From a virus: DNA of 22,696 bases. The stretch lies in IMG/VR virus record IMGVR_UViG_3300017605_000139, positions 1 to 22,696 of that record; one strand, written 5' to 3'. The notes under the pieces are model-generated. The model saw only the letters and a program-made list of their open reading frames with translations. It had not been told where the DNA came from and did no database searches. Positions within the stretch are counted from its first letter, which is position 1. Each line of letters starts with the position of its first letter. The position numbers and the translations under genes were made by a program. Shown piece after piece: positions 1 through 7,674 of the stretch.

Positions 1-1608
1 CACGCCGGCGGGGTTCGTGCCCCCCGTGATCGGCGGGGGCTCGGAGCCCGGCGGGGTCCACCAGCCCGTTGGGCCCGTGGTGTCGCCCGGCGCGGTGCCT
101 GAACCGGGCGTGGACGGCGTAGTCCCCGGCAGGTCGGGGTACGTCGGCGGCGTGTTGGCGGGCCAGGGGGCTTCCGCCGGCTCGTTGAAGTTCGGCGCAT
201 CCTCGACGCGGTAGTCGGTCGGCGGGCTGTCGGTGGTGCCGGGGCCGGTTCCGGGCGTGACCACGGGACCGCCGGGGGTTCCGGGGCTGCTCGGATCGCT
301 CGGCTCACCGGGCGGGTTCGCAGGGTCGCTAGGCTCTGCGGGCGGCGGCTCACCCCCACCAGGCGGCGGGTTGGGCGGGTCGCTCGGCGTCGTGGGCACG
401 TCGAAGGTCGGCGGTCCCGGCTTGTCCTTTTGCGTGAAGAACGACTCCGCCACGAGGCGCCACAGGCCGCGGCGCTGTCCGTTCACCCACCCGTGGTTTG
501 ACCGCACGTCGTACCGGATCCACGCCCGCGTGGTGATCGGCGCCGGCACGGGGTCGTAGATCTTGCGGTCGAACTCGAGCGGGGCGTCGTGGGACTGGTC
601 GCGGAAGAAGAGGTGCCGGTCCACGTCGAGGTGGCCGCTGTTGACGGGCTCTCCGTCTGGAGTGGTCCCCAGGCGGTGCTGGTCGCTCGTGTGGCCGGGG
701 CAGAGTCCACCCCATGCGTCAGCGGACAGGAGCATCACGCCGTTCTTGGCGTCCGGCGCCTTGTCCTTGGCGACCGTCTTCCCGTCACCGCTGCGGTTGG
801 GGTGCGTCTCGACCGTCTGCCCGTCGCCACCCCCACGCGGCTTGCGCTCCGGCGCCTGTTGCCCGCCACCCGTGGCAAGCCGCGCGTAGGCGGCGCCGAG
901 CCCGAGCTGCTTCCCCTGGCCCGTAAGCGCGAACTGAAGCGCAGCGGTCGGTCCCTCCGTGGCGCCCAAGTCTCCCACCGCGGGCGTGAGCACGACGCGG
1001 GTAAGAGTCTGGAGGTATGCCGACCGACGATCAGACAGCGTGTCGATGGGGTCGAGGTCAACGATGCGCGTCCCCATCGCGCCGTGCTCGTTTTTGTTCA
1101 CGGCCACGAGGCGAGGATCGACGTGGGCGAGCAGATCCTCCTGCGCGTCCTCGCGCGTGCCCGCCATGCCGATCGCCAGCGTGCCCTTGGGCCACGGCCC
1201 GTACCACGTCGGGAGACTGTGCGAGGCAGTCTTGAACGCTGTATCGGGCGCGTAGGAGCGCAGGCGCACGGGCAGCACGCCCGTCGTGGGCGACCCGCCG
1301 CCCGTGATGGGACGGCCCTTGGAGTCCTTGCCCTCGCCTTCCGTCGAAGTGACGCGTGCGAGCAGCGCAGGGCTCCACGCGCCGCAGTCGCGTGAGTCGG
1401 GCGCCCACCAGCGATAGGCGGGAAGGTCGCCAGCCGTCCCCTTGCCGTCCACGGCGTCGATCGTCAGAAGCCGTTCGTCGTCTGAGCCCTCGGCGTTGAC
1501 GATACGCACGCCTGCCGGGCCAAGCCGCGCGCCCACCGCCCCCTTCACCTCGCGGCGATGGTCCTGCAACGGCCAGTAGCCTTCGGCGCGGTCGAGGATG
1601 GAGGTCAC
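1..1608 (-). CDS. Tail fibre/adhesin-like virion protein, C-terminus cut by window edge
   Basis: This frame is open with no stop from a GTG at 1608 to the left edge, giving 536 residues and continuing outside. The GTG overlaps the stop of the 721-aa hub-like gene by four bases (GTGA), the commonest coupling in this operon, which supports the start. Residues 1-395 look like a folded, Trp/Asp-rich domain. From about residue 397 the protein becomes a low-complexity Pro/Gly/Thr/Ser tail with repeated PSDP units. Its place, last after the distal tail genes, suggests a tip, fibre or receptor-binding component. I recognise no family, so the function is inferred from position and composition only. 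An alternative is a structural tail-tip protein with a long flexible linker. Confidence 0.75.
   Translation of the reverse strand, partial: MTSILDRAEGYWPLQDHRREVKGAVGARLGPAGVRIVNAEGSDDERLLTIDAVDGKGTAGDLPAYRWWAPDSRDCGAWSPALLARVTSTEGEGKDSKGRPITGGGSPTTGVLPVRLRSYAPDTAFKTASHSLPTWYGPWPKGTLAIGMAGTREDAQEDLLAHVDPRLVAVNKNEHGAMGTRIVDLDPIDTLSDRRSAYLQTLTRVVLTPAVGDLGATEGPTAALQFALTGQGKQLGLGAAYARLATGGGQQAPERKPRGGGDGQTVETHPNRSGDGKTVAKDKAPDAKNGVMLLSADAWGGLCPGHTSDQHRLGTTPDGEPVNSGHLDVDRHLFFRDQSHDAPLEFDRKIYDPVPAPITTRAWIRYDVRSNHGWVNGQRRGLWRLVAESFFTQKDKPGPPTFDVPTTPSDPPNPPPGGGEPPPAEPSDPANPPGEPSDPSSPGTPGGPVVTPGTGPGTTDSPPTDYRVEDAPNFNEPAEAPWPANTPPTYPDLPGTTPSTPGSGTAPGDTTGPTGWWTPPGSEPPPITGGTNPAGV
271..390 (-). repeat. 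Degenerate PSDP proline-rich repeats
   Basis: Inside the left-edge gene, residues 407-446 contain three PSDP units separated by short Pro/Gly stretches (TPSDP, EPSDP, EPSDP). The wider Pro/Thr/Gly-rich tract continues to the edge. This is a protein-level repeat of the kind that acts as an extended, flexible spacer. Confidence 0.6.
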
Positions 1609-3770
1609 GCGGGCATTTCCGGGATCGTGCCGAGGATCATCGACCGCAGCGAGGTCGGGAGGACCGCGAGCGCGTCCATGATACGCCGCGCAGGACCCAT
1701 CTCAGCCTGGGTCACAAGTCGCCCGTCAGGGTCGAGCCGATGACGAATCGCGTCGATGCTTCCCACCAGACGCAGCGCCGGGTCCAGGTGGAAGGCCGGC
1801 GAGCCCTCGACCTGATCGACGTAGAGCGCCCACACCGCGATTGCCAGCGCCTGCGCCACGGCGGGGATCAGGGCCGTGGCGTCGCTGTTGTCCTCGAGGT
1901 TCACGATCTCGTATCCAGGCGCGGTCGATGCGGGCGGGTCTCCCTTGAACCCGAACAGCGCCAAGGCCGACTCCCGCGCCTTCACCGTCCCGACGTGCGC
2001 GTACCAGGCGGTCATCAGCGACGGCGGGACGTAGAGGTTCCACGTCGGCCCGTCCCCACCGTCCACGTCGAATGACGCCGCCATCTTCTGCTTGATGTCG
2101 CCGGGCTTCACCTCGTACATGAGGCACCGGCTCTTGCTGTGAGCGCCGAACGGTCGAGCCGTCACGATGATCGCGGCGCGGTGGTCGTCGGCCAGGAACA
2201 CCGGAAGGCATGACTTGACCTGGCACCCGAACGCGATCGGGAACTCCATCTGCTTCTTCAGGTCGCGCGTGAGCGATACGATTCGCCCCGAGCCCAACTC
2301 CTTGAACTGCGACGGCACCACCGACGACCGCATGCCGTGCGGGTCGGTGCGGTAGTTGATCTTGAGGATGCCGAGCTCGCGGTCGAGTACCTCTACGACG
2401 GCGGGAGCGGCGCTCTGTTCGTACAACTCGGCGTCGATGCCGGGATAGCCGTTGATGTTCGCGCTCACGAACTGGTTTTCCCTGTTCCAGATCGCCGCGT
2501 ACGCCTTGGCTTTGTCGCTCGGGATGATCGCGTACTGGCTCCATGCCATGCTGGGCGAGCGCGTGCCGGTCACGGGGTCGAGCACGCCGACGCGCTGGGG
2601 CTTCAAGTCGCGGATGTAGCGCATCCACTCCGGGTTGATGATGTAGGTCTGCCGATAGTGCGCCTTGATCGCTGCGATGCGCGCGGCCCAGGACTTGTCA
2701 TCCGCCCCCTGGTCGAGCTTGTCGAATCGCAGGTACATGCTGTCCAGCGTGAACCAATACTTGCGGATGTTGGCAAAGGTCAGCGGCGGGCCGCTCACCT
2801 GAGCGACTTCTGCCGCCCACACGGGGATCACGATGCGCAGCGGAACCCACGTTCCCTGCGCCACGCGCTGCCCCGCGATCGTCGTGTAGGGGTCAGGGAG
2901 CGGAAGGCAGTTCTCCATCGTCATGTCGGGATCGTTCCCGACATCCACGGCGTAGACGGTGTCCGTGTCGGATTCCTCGATCGCGTCGAAGCGCAGTTCG
3001 ATGTCCCGCTCGAAGTGCGCCCGGATCGCACGGGGGCGGATCGCCATGAGGGACACGACGCGGTCGATGTTGCCGGCGCCCGTGCGAGGCCCGGCGCCGT
3101 CCATCGCCGCCTTCGTTCCGGCCCTGTCGAGCCCGTCGAAGACGACCACCGTGCCGTCGGGGTCCACGCGCACCATCGCCCCGGGGGCGTGCTTGAGCGC
3201 GCGCTCCAGCGCGGCATCGCCCGAATCCGCGAGGTCGAGACCCTCCACGGTCAGCGTGTTGGCGGGGAAGGATTCGATGCGCCACCCGAAGCCTTCGTCG
3301 GCGAGGATGCGCGCGAGGACGTGATCCACGACCTGACGCGCGGTCCAGCGCGCGCCGTGGTTCAGGCTCGCCTTGGCGTAGGCGTACGTGTCGATGGGCT
3401 GGGTGATCTCGACGGGCCCACCGCCGACGATGCGCCGCGTGCCGGTCTTGCGCGGGATGTTGAAGGCGCCGACCACGAGCGCGCGCGGGAAGCGCCAGCG
3501 GATGTCAGACACGACGAACGCCCGATGGAACGGCATCTGCGTCGGGGCCTCGCGCAAGATGTAGAGCCCCGTCCACTCGTAAGCGGGCGCGTTCTCAGGC
3601 TGGATCTTGAGCGTGGTTCGCTTGCCCATCTGCGCCTGGATGCCGGGCCATTGCTCCTTGTGAACCACGTACGTCTTTGTCGGAGCGCCAGCGCCCGTCA
3701 CCGCGTCCCACGACACGGACGCGGCGTTGGCGAGAAGCACGCCGCCCAGGGTTGCGACGGGAGGGTTCAC
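1605..3770 (-). CDS. Baseplate/tail hub-like protein (721 aa)
   Basis: The GTG start at 3770 directly abuts the TAG of the preceding gene, with no gap and no overlap. The segment at about residues 140-215 resembles phage tail-hub (gp27/gpD-like) domains: a helix (WTARQVVDHVLARIL), then a beta-rich part, a second helix (DAALERALKH) and a strand pattern VRVDPDGTVVVFDG. The rest is long, mixed alpha/beta, with no signal peptide or membrane segment. It lies after the tape-measure candidate and the 486-aa distal tail protein and before the fibre-like gene, the usual place for a central tail-tip or hub protein. The hub assignment is inferred from local pattern and position. An unrelated tail-tip structural protein is the alternative. 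Confidence 0.72.
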   Translation of the reverse strand: MNPPVATLGGVLLANAASVSWDAVTGAGAPTKTYVVHKEQWPGIQAQMGKRTTLKIQPENAPAYEWTGLYILREAPTQMPFHRAFVVSDIRWRFPRALVVGAFNIPRKTGTRRIVGGGPVEITQPIDTYAYAKASLNHGARWTARQVVDHVLARILADEGFGWRIESFPANTLTVEGLDLADSGDAALERALKHAPGAMVRVDPDGTVVVFDGLDRAGTKAAMDGAGPRTGAGNIDRVVSLMAIRPRAIRAHFERDIELRFDAIEESDTDTVYAVDVGNDPDMTMENCLPLPDPYTTIAGQRVAQGTWVPLRIVIPVWAAEVAQVSGPPLTFANIRKYWFTLDSMYLRFDKLDQGADDKSWAARIAAIKAHYRQTYIINPEWMRYIRDLKPQRVGVLDPVTGTRSPSMAWSQYAIIPSDKAKAYAAIWNRENQFVSANINGYPGIDAELYEQSAAPAVVEVLDRELGILKINYRTDPHGMRSSVVPSQFKELGSGRIVSLTRDLKKQMEFPIAFGCQVKSCLPVFLADDHRAAIIVTARPFGAHSKSRCLMYEVKPGDIKQKMAASFDVDGGDGPTWNLYVPPSLMTAWYAHVGTVKARESALALFGFKGDPPASTAPGYEIVNLEDNSDATALIPAVAQALAIAVWALYVDQVEGSPAFHLDPALRLVGSIDAIRHRLDPDGRLVTQAEMGPARRIMDALAVLPTSLRSMILGTIPEMPA

Positions 3771-5231
3771 CTAGTTGCTTCCGCCGCTGAACGAGACGCC
3801 TGCGTTCGGGCCTCCGCTACCTGGGCTCTCGACCCACTCCTCGATCGTCTGCTCCACGAGGTCCGTCACCGTGATCTGGTCGCCGCCGGACTGGCCGAAC
3901 GTGCGAACCGTCGCGGCCGAGTCGTTGGCGATGAGGATCCAGCCGGACGCCTGACCGCCACCGCTGTCACCAAGGCCGCCGGCAGGGACCGCCCCGCCAG
4001 GCTGTAGCGTGCCCAGCGCGGCGCTTCCATCCGGGTTCACGAACGCGACCCCGAAAACCGTGCCGCCGCTGCCTCCGATGCGCTGCTTGGGCTTGAGAAC
4101 GCCCAGCACGCGCACGGCGCGGATGCCGAAGCGCCGCCGCGTGGCGAATCCCTGGTCGGCGTACTTGGCGAAGAGGTTGCCGTTCCAGATCCCCGTGAAG
4201 ACCATGCCGCCTTCCTCGGAGATTTTCGACGTGATGAGCGACTCGATCACGTCCGTAGCGTCGATGGCGGCCCAGTAGACGATGTCGATGGTCAGCTGGT
4301 TCGTATACGGAATGTAGTTCGGGCGCTCCGACAGGATCGCCAGCGACGTGGGGGTGAAGCGCGAGCGAACCTGCTCTGTGATGTAGGGCCGGATCGTGCC
4401 CGTGTAGAGCGTGGCGAGGTCGGTGGAGAGCGTCTTGTCGAGCCAGCACTCGAAGTGGCATGTGATCGTCTCCATGCGCTTCACGCCGCCGCCGCCCGAG
4501 TCGCCCGGCGCCTCGATGCTGCGCGCGATCGACAGCACAGGGGCGACGATGCTCGCGTTGTCGAGCGAGCCGCCCGGCTGCGCCACGAACATCTCGCGGA
4601 ACGTGCGGGAGAACCGGACGACCTTGTCCTGGTCGTCGCGCTCCGTCTCCTGCGCGGTGAGCTCGAACGTGCCCGAGGGGAGCAGCGCCGAGAGCGCCGA
4701 CGAGCAGAACGCCGCGATCTGGGCCGCGTACTGCGCGGTTCCCTCGACCGTCGTGAGTGCCGTCCACACCCCCTTGATCGTCACCGTGCGGCCCTGCGCG
4801 GGATCGTAGGTCACGGTCAGAGAGGAATCGCGCCGGCCGCTCGTGTCGGTGCTGGGCAACTCCCCGCCCACCGTCACGGTGTAGAGGCGCGAGCGGTCGG
4901 TGTCTGCGCCCTGCGTCCCCGCCTTGTCGATGCGCGCGTAGGTGTTCAGGCCGGTGTTCACGGCGGCGGTCGGATTAAGCGTGCGCTCCGTGCTGCTGCC
5001 CCACTCCATCTTGAGCAGTTGCCGACGCTTGCTGAACTCGGACTCCATCTCGGCACAGTTGGCCGCGAAGGTCGCGTCCGATGTGCCTCGGATCAGAACG
5101 TCGAACGTCAACTCGAACAGCGAATGCTCGCGGTGGAACCGATGCAGGCCGGTGATGAGCCGTTCCGTCGTGCCGCCGCAGACGAATGAGCCCCACGTCA
5201 GTTGAAGATTGTTCGTGACCGCGGCGGCCAT
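3771..5231 (-). CDS. Distal tail structural protein (486 aa), unknown family
   Basis: The start is the ATG at 5231, whose A is shared with the TAA of the upstream gene (TAATG), giving MAAAVTNN. An in-frame start at 5258 would lie inside the upstream gene and is less likely. The protein is mostly beta-rich with two helical stretches (ATFAANCAEMESEFSKRR and AAQIAAFCSSALSALL). It looks like two tube-type beta domains in series followed by a third segment. The last 120 residues are Gly/Ser-rich and end in SGGSN. Its position between the tape-measure candidate and the hub-like protein fits a distal tail or tail-tip ring protein. I do not recognise a named family. Confidence 0.75.
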   Translation of the reverse strand: MAAAVTNNLQLTWGSFVCGGTTERLITGLHRFHREHSLFELTFDVLIRGTSDATFAANCAEMESEFSKRRQLLKMEWGSSTERTLNPTAAVNTGLNTYARIDKAGTQGADTDRSRLYTVTVGGELPSTDTSGRRDSSLTVTYDPAQGRTVTIKGVWTALTTVEGTAQYAAQIAAFCSSALSALLPSGTFELTAQETERDDQDKVVRFSRTFREMFVAQPGGSLDNASIVAPVLSIARSIEAPGDSGGGGVKRMETITCHFECWLDKTLSTDLATLYTGTIRPYITEQVRSRFTPTSLAILSERPNYIPYTNQLTIDIVYWAAIDATDVIESLITSKISEEGGMVFTGIWNGNLFAKYADQGFATRRRFGIRAVRVLGVLKPKQRIGGSGGTVFGVAFVNPDGSAALGTLQPGGAVPAGGLGDSGGGQASGWILIANDSAATVRTFGQSGGDQITVTDLVEQTIEEWVESPGSGGPNAGVSFSGGSN

Positions 5232-5821
5232 TAGAAGATCCCCTTCGACTCGAGCCACGTCACGAACTTGTCGAGCACGTTCGTCAGGCGCGTGAACACG
5301 TCCTCGGCCGTGTCCTTGCCCGCCATGCCCATCGCCTCGGCCCGGACCTCGGCCTTGCCGCGCGCCTCGGGCTCGTAGAGGTCACGGAGCGACTCGTAGA
5401 GGCTCTGGACTTCGCCGCTGCCCGCGCCACCGGCCCCGCGCGCCGTGCCCAGCAACGCCGCCGTTTCCTCTGCCGCGCGCTGACGGCCCGAGACAGCGCC
5501 GCCCATGCCCGCGAGGCCCATCGCGCCCGACGCCGCGTTGCCGAGCCCGCCCAGCATCCCGTTCGCCACGCCGAAGATGTCGCGGCCGATGGGGGCGCCG
5601 ATCATGCCCAGCGGGGCCAGCGCGGCGAGCGAGCCGAGCAGGCTTCCGACGTTGAAGCCTCCTCCGCCTACACCGCCACCGAAGCCCTGCCCGCCGCCAC
5701 CGATGCCGCCACCCCCGCGCACGGGAACGGTGACGCCGCGGCCGGCTTGCGAGTAGAGCGACGACAGCTCGGACTTGGCGCCGGCCAGGTCGAGCGACAC
5801 GCGAATGGAGGCATCAGCCAC
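5231..5821 (-). CDS. Short glycine-rich tape-measure-like protein (196 aa)
   Basis: The GTG start at 5821 shares one base with the upstream TAG (TAGTG). The N-terminus (SIRVSLDLAGAKSELSSLY) resembles tape-measure N-termini, which often begin with a short strand and an amphipathic helix. Residues 36-56 are almost all Gly. Residues 57-110 form a Gly/Ala/Leu hydrophobic region that could be one or two membrane-inserting helices. Residues 112-196 are helical and charged. It occupies the tape-measure slot, just before the distal tail genes, but is far shorter than the usual 600 or more residues. Either it is a miniature tape measure for a short tail or it is a tail-tip membrane-active protein. The first reading is inference. 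Confidence 0.68.
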   Translation of the reverse strand: MADASIRVSLDLAGAKSELSSLYSQAGRGVTVPVRGGGGIGGGGQGFGGGVGGGGFNVGSLLGSLAALAPLGMIGAPIGRDIFGVANGMLGGLGNAASGAMGLAGMGGAVSGRQRAAEETAALLGTARGAGGAGSGEVQSLYESLRDLYEPEARGKAEVRAEAMGMAGKDTAEDVFTRLTNVLDKFVTWLESKGIF

Positions 5822-6657
5822 TACGTCACCGTGCCCGTGCGGTACGAGCCCTTGTCGCGCGCCTTCGTCTGGACGCTGAAACGCTCATCGACGGCTGCGC
5901 CCGACTCTGAAAAGGCCGCGAACAGCGCGAACGAATGCGCCCCCGCCGACAGGCCCGACACCGTGACCGACGTGGCGAGGTCGCTGGCGAGCGTGACGCC
6001 CGTGCCCGCCGTGCTGCTGCTCGGGGCCGTCGATCCCGAAGCGCGCCGAAGGATGATCTTCCGCAGCCCGTAGGCGCTCGGCGGCAGCACCCACGCGAGC
6101 GTGGCCTGCCCCGGCGTCGTCACGTCGATCGTGAGGTCCGTGGGCGCGAGGTACTCGTCGGCGCGCGTGCAGAGCGCCGTGAGGATGTATTGCCGATGCA
6201 CGACGTGGACGTTCTTGTCGAGACGCTCGGGGGCTGGGCTCGACCCGTGCGAGACGATGACGGGCGTCCCGTCCGCGCCGGTCAACTTCCCAAGCGACGT
6301 GAGCAGGGCCGTCTCGAGGTCGAGCAGCCCGCGTCCCTGGCTCTGGCCGAGGCGGTTCGTGGCCCCCGCGCTCGACGGCCCGCCGATCATGGAGTGCTCG
6401 CCCAGCGGGTCGCCCAGCACTTCGCACGCGATGACCAGGATGAACTCTTGCGTCAGGAGGTCAGGGTCCTCAGGGTCGGGCGTCTGTGTGCCGAGGTTGA
6501 TGAGCCCGAACGGCATGCGCAGGGGCTTGTCGTCGTCGTCCCGTAGCCCCGCCGTGACGTAGACGGATGTTCCGAGGATGAGCCCCCCGGGGGTGTCGGG
6601 CCAGGCGGCGCGCTGCGCTCGGAACCGGATCTGCTTCGCCATCTGGAAGGGGCTCAC
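5821..6657 (-). CDS. Tail-completion-like domain fused to an FN3-like domain (278 aa)
   Basis: I take the GTG at 6657 as start because it overlaps the upstream TGA by four bases, like its neighbours. An in-frame ATG at 6642 has no clear Shine-Dalgarno and would remove five residues. Residues 1-165 are an alpha/beta domain (EFILVIACEVLGDP, LLDLETALLTSLGKL, VHVVHRQYILTALC) reminiscent of tail-terminator or completion proteins. Residues about 172-265 look like a fibronectin type III or Ig-like sandwich: PTDLTIDVTTPGQATLAWV, then a YGLRKIILRRA strand, then TVSGLSAGAHSFALFA. FN3-like additions are common on phage tail proteins. The N-terminal assignment is weak, the FN3-like one moderate. Confidence 0.65.
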   Translation of the reverse strand: MSPFQMAKQIRFRAQRAAWPDTPGGLILGTSVYVTAGLRDDDDKPLRMPFGLINLGTQTPDPEDPDLLTQEFILVIACEVLGDPLGEHSMIGGPSSAGATNRLGQSQGRGLLDLETALLTSLGKLTGADGTPVIVSHGSSPAPERLDKNVHVVHRQYILTALCTRADEYLAPTDLTIDVTTPGQATLAWVLPPSAYGLRKIILRRASGSTAPSSSTAGTGVTLASDLATSVTVSGLSAGAHSFALFAAFSESGAAVDERFSVQTKARDKGSYRTGTVT

Positions 6658-6782
6658 AGGCGACCCCTCAGCCTGAGAGTGCACGCGCGGCTCACGCGGA
6701 ACGCCTGACGGTAGTGCCGCCGAATCCGGGCGATCCTGGCTTGCCACTTGCTCGCGCGGATGGGAAGGGGTGTATCGGTCAC
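6654..6782 (-). CDS. Small basic protein (42 aa), possible second tail-chaperone ORF
   Basis: The GTG at 6782 overlaps the stop of the 103-aa gene by four bases (GTGA), and its own TGA overlaps the next GTG in the same way, which supports a real coupled gene. The product is basic, with many Arg residues (RIARIRRHYRQAFRVSR), and probably one helix. It lies in the -1 frame relative to the gene before it. It sits between the tail-tube candidate and the tape-measure region, where many phages carry tail assembly chaperones of which the second is made by frameshift. No function can be read from the sequence itself. Confidence 0.55.
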   Translation of the reverse strand: MTDTPLPIRASKWQARIARIRRHYRQAFRVSRACTLRLRGRL

Positions 6783-7090
6783 GGCGGGGCCCTCCGCGTG
6801 AGCATGGCCCCGGCCTTGTCCAGCGCCATCCTGGCCGCCGCGTCCTCGGCCGACAGCCCGCCGTCCACCGCCCGGGAGATGGCCTGTAGAGCCTCCGGTT
6901 CGCCCCGCACGGCCCCCGCCAGCACGGCGGCCCGCTCGGCAAAGACCCGGTCCCCGGCGGCTTCCAGCGCCTCCTGGACGGCCGGGTCGAGCGCCAGCCA
7001 CGCCTGGACGGACCCCGGGCACCCCGCCCGCACGTAGGCGAGCAGGCTGGCCGGGCTGGCGCGGCGCGGGGAGGGGCGGAAGGGCCACAT
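6779..7090 (-). CDS. Small helical protein (103 aa), possible tail assembly chaperone
   Basis: The ATG at 7090 shares one base with the stop of the tail-tube candidate (TGATG). The product starts MWPFRPSPRR and is then almost entirely helical and Ala-rich (about residues 15-97: SLLAYVRAG, AVQEALEAAGDRVFAERAA, EALQAISRAV, SAEDAAARMALDKAG). Position right after the tube candidate and a helical, soluble, small product fit a tail assembly chaperone, but no family motif proves it. The local DNA is even richer in GC than the rest of the window. Confidence 0.6.
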   Translation of the reverse strand: MWPFRPSPRRASPASLLAYVRAGCPGSVQAWLALDPAVQEALEAAGDRVFAERAAVLAGAVRGEPEALQAISRAVDGGLSAEDAAARMALDKAGAMLTRRAPP

Positions 7091-7674
7091 CAGAGGGTGA
7101 TGTCCCTGCGCCGCCCGATCGCCGCCGGCCCCTTGCTGGAGTGCCGGAGCGCCATCCACGCGCATTGCGTCCCGATGTCCTCGGTCCGGTTCAAGGCGAT
7201 GGCGAGCGGGTCTCCCATGACGGGCAGGATCCGGTAGAAGTGGACGAAGATCGCGTCCGAGTCTGGGGCCGTGGCGCTCACCGCGTGGGTTGCCCCGTCC
7301 GGCGTGAACGTGACCGCGAACTCCCGAGCCGACATCCACTCGCCCGCGTGGGCCGTCGAGGGGAAGGTCACGAGCCGCCGCTGGGTCACGGTCCCGGCCG
7401 CCGTGGTGCGAAACTCCTTCGCCATCATGTCGTCGTCGAGGGTGCGGACCCGGAAGCGCAGTTTCCAGGCCTCCCCAGGCTCGAGGTACTCGACAGGCTC
7501 GCCCCCCAGGGCCTCGATGGTCACGGGGTAGGCGGCCCCCACCCGCTCGGCCACCACGTCGCGCACAGCCCCCAGCCCCGTCCCGCCGTGGGGCCAGGCG
7601 AGGGCCAGGTTGGTGCAACCGAAGGCGAGGCGCCCCGGGATGCGGCGGATGGCGGAGACGTCCAGCGTGCCCAT
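7090..7674 (-). CDS. Putative tail tube protein (194 aa)
   Basis: The ATG at 7674 overlaps the upstream TGA by one base. The product is beta-rich. It opens with a recognition segment (GRLAFGCTNLALAWPHGG, then LGAVRDVVAE), has an acidic turn at DDD, and closes with strands around DAIFVHFYRILPVMGD. The layout of the opening segment and of a closing strand with a hydrophobic-Tyr-Arg core is one I associate with tail-tube-type proteins of non-contractile phages. It is followed by two small helical/basic ORFs and a tape-measure candidate, the standard order of a tail module. The family assignment is moderate and rests on pattern plus order. Confidence 0.62.
   Translation of the reverse strand: MGTLDVSAIRRIPGRLAFGCTNLALAWPHGGTGLGAVRDVVAERVGAAYPVTIEALGGEPVEYLEPGEAWKLRFRVRTLDDDMMAKEFRTTAAGTVTQRRLVTFPSTAHAGEWMSAREFAVTFTPDGATHAVSATAPDSDAIFVHFYRILPVMGDPLAIALNRTEDIGTQCAWMALRHSSKGPAAIGRRRDITL

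Noticed and set aside
2337-4007. 556-residue open frame on the plus strand
   Set aside because: Antisense to the hub-like gene and across its start. No recognisable domain, Arg/Val/Asp-rich shadow.
5231-5258. Extended start for the 486-aa tail protein
   Set aside because: The GTG at 5258 would add nine residues inside the upstream gene. The ATG at 5231 overlaps the stop by one base like other junctions here.
6657-6942. Long N-terminal extension of the FN3-like protein
   Set aside because: The added residues are Arg/Pro/Gly-rich and lie antiphase over the two small coupled genes. The GTG at 6657 gives the usual overlap and a folded N-terminus.
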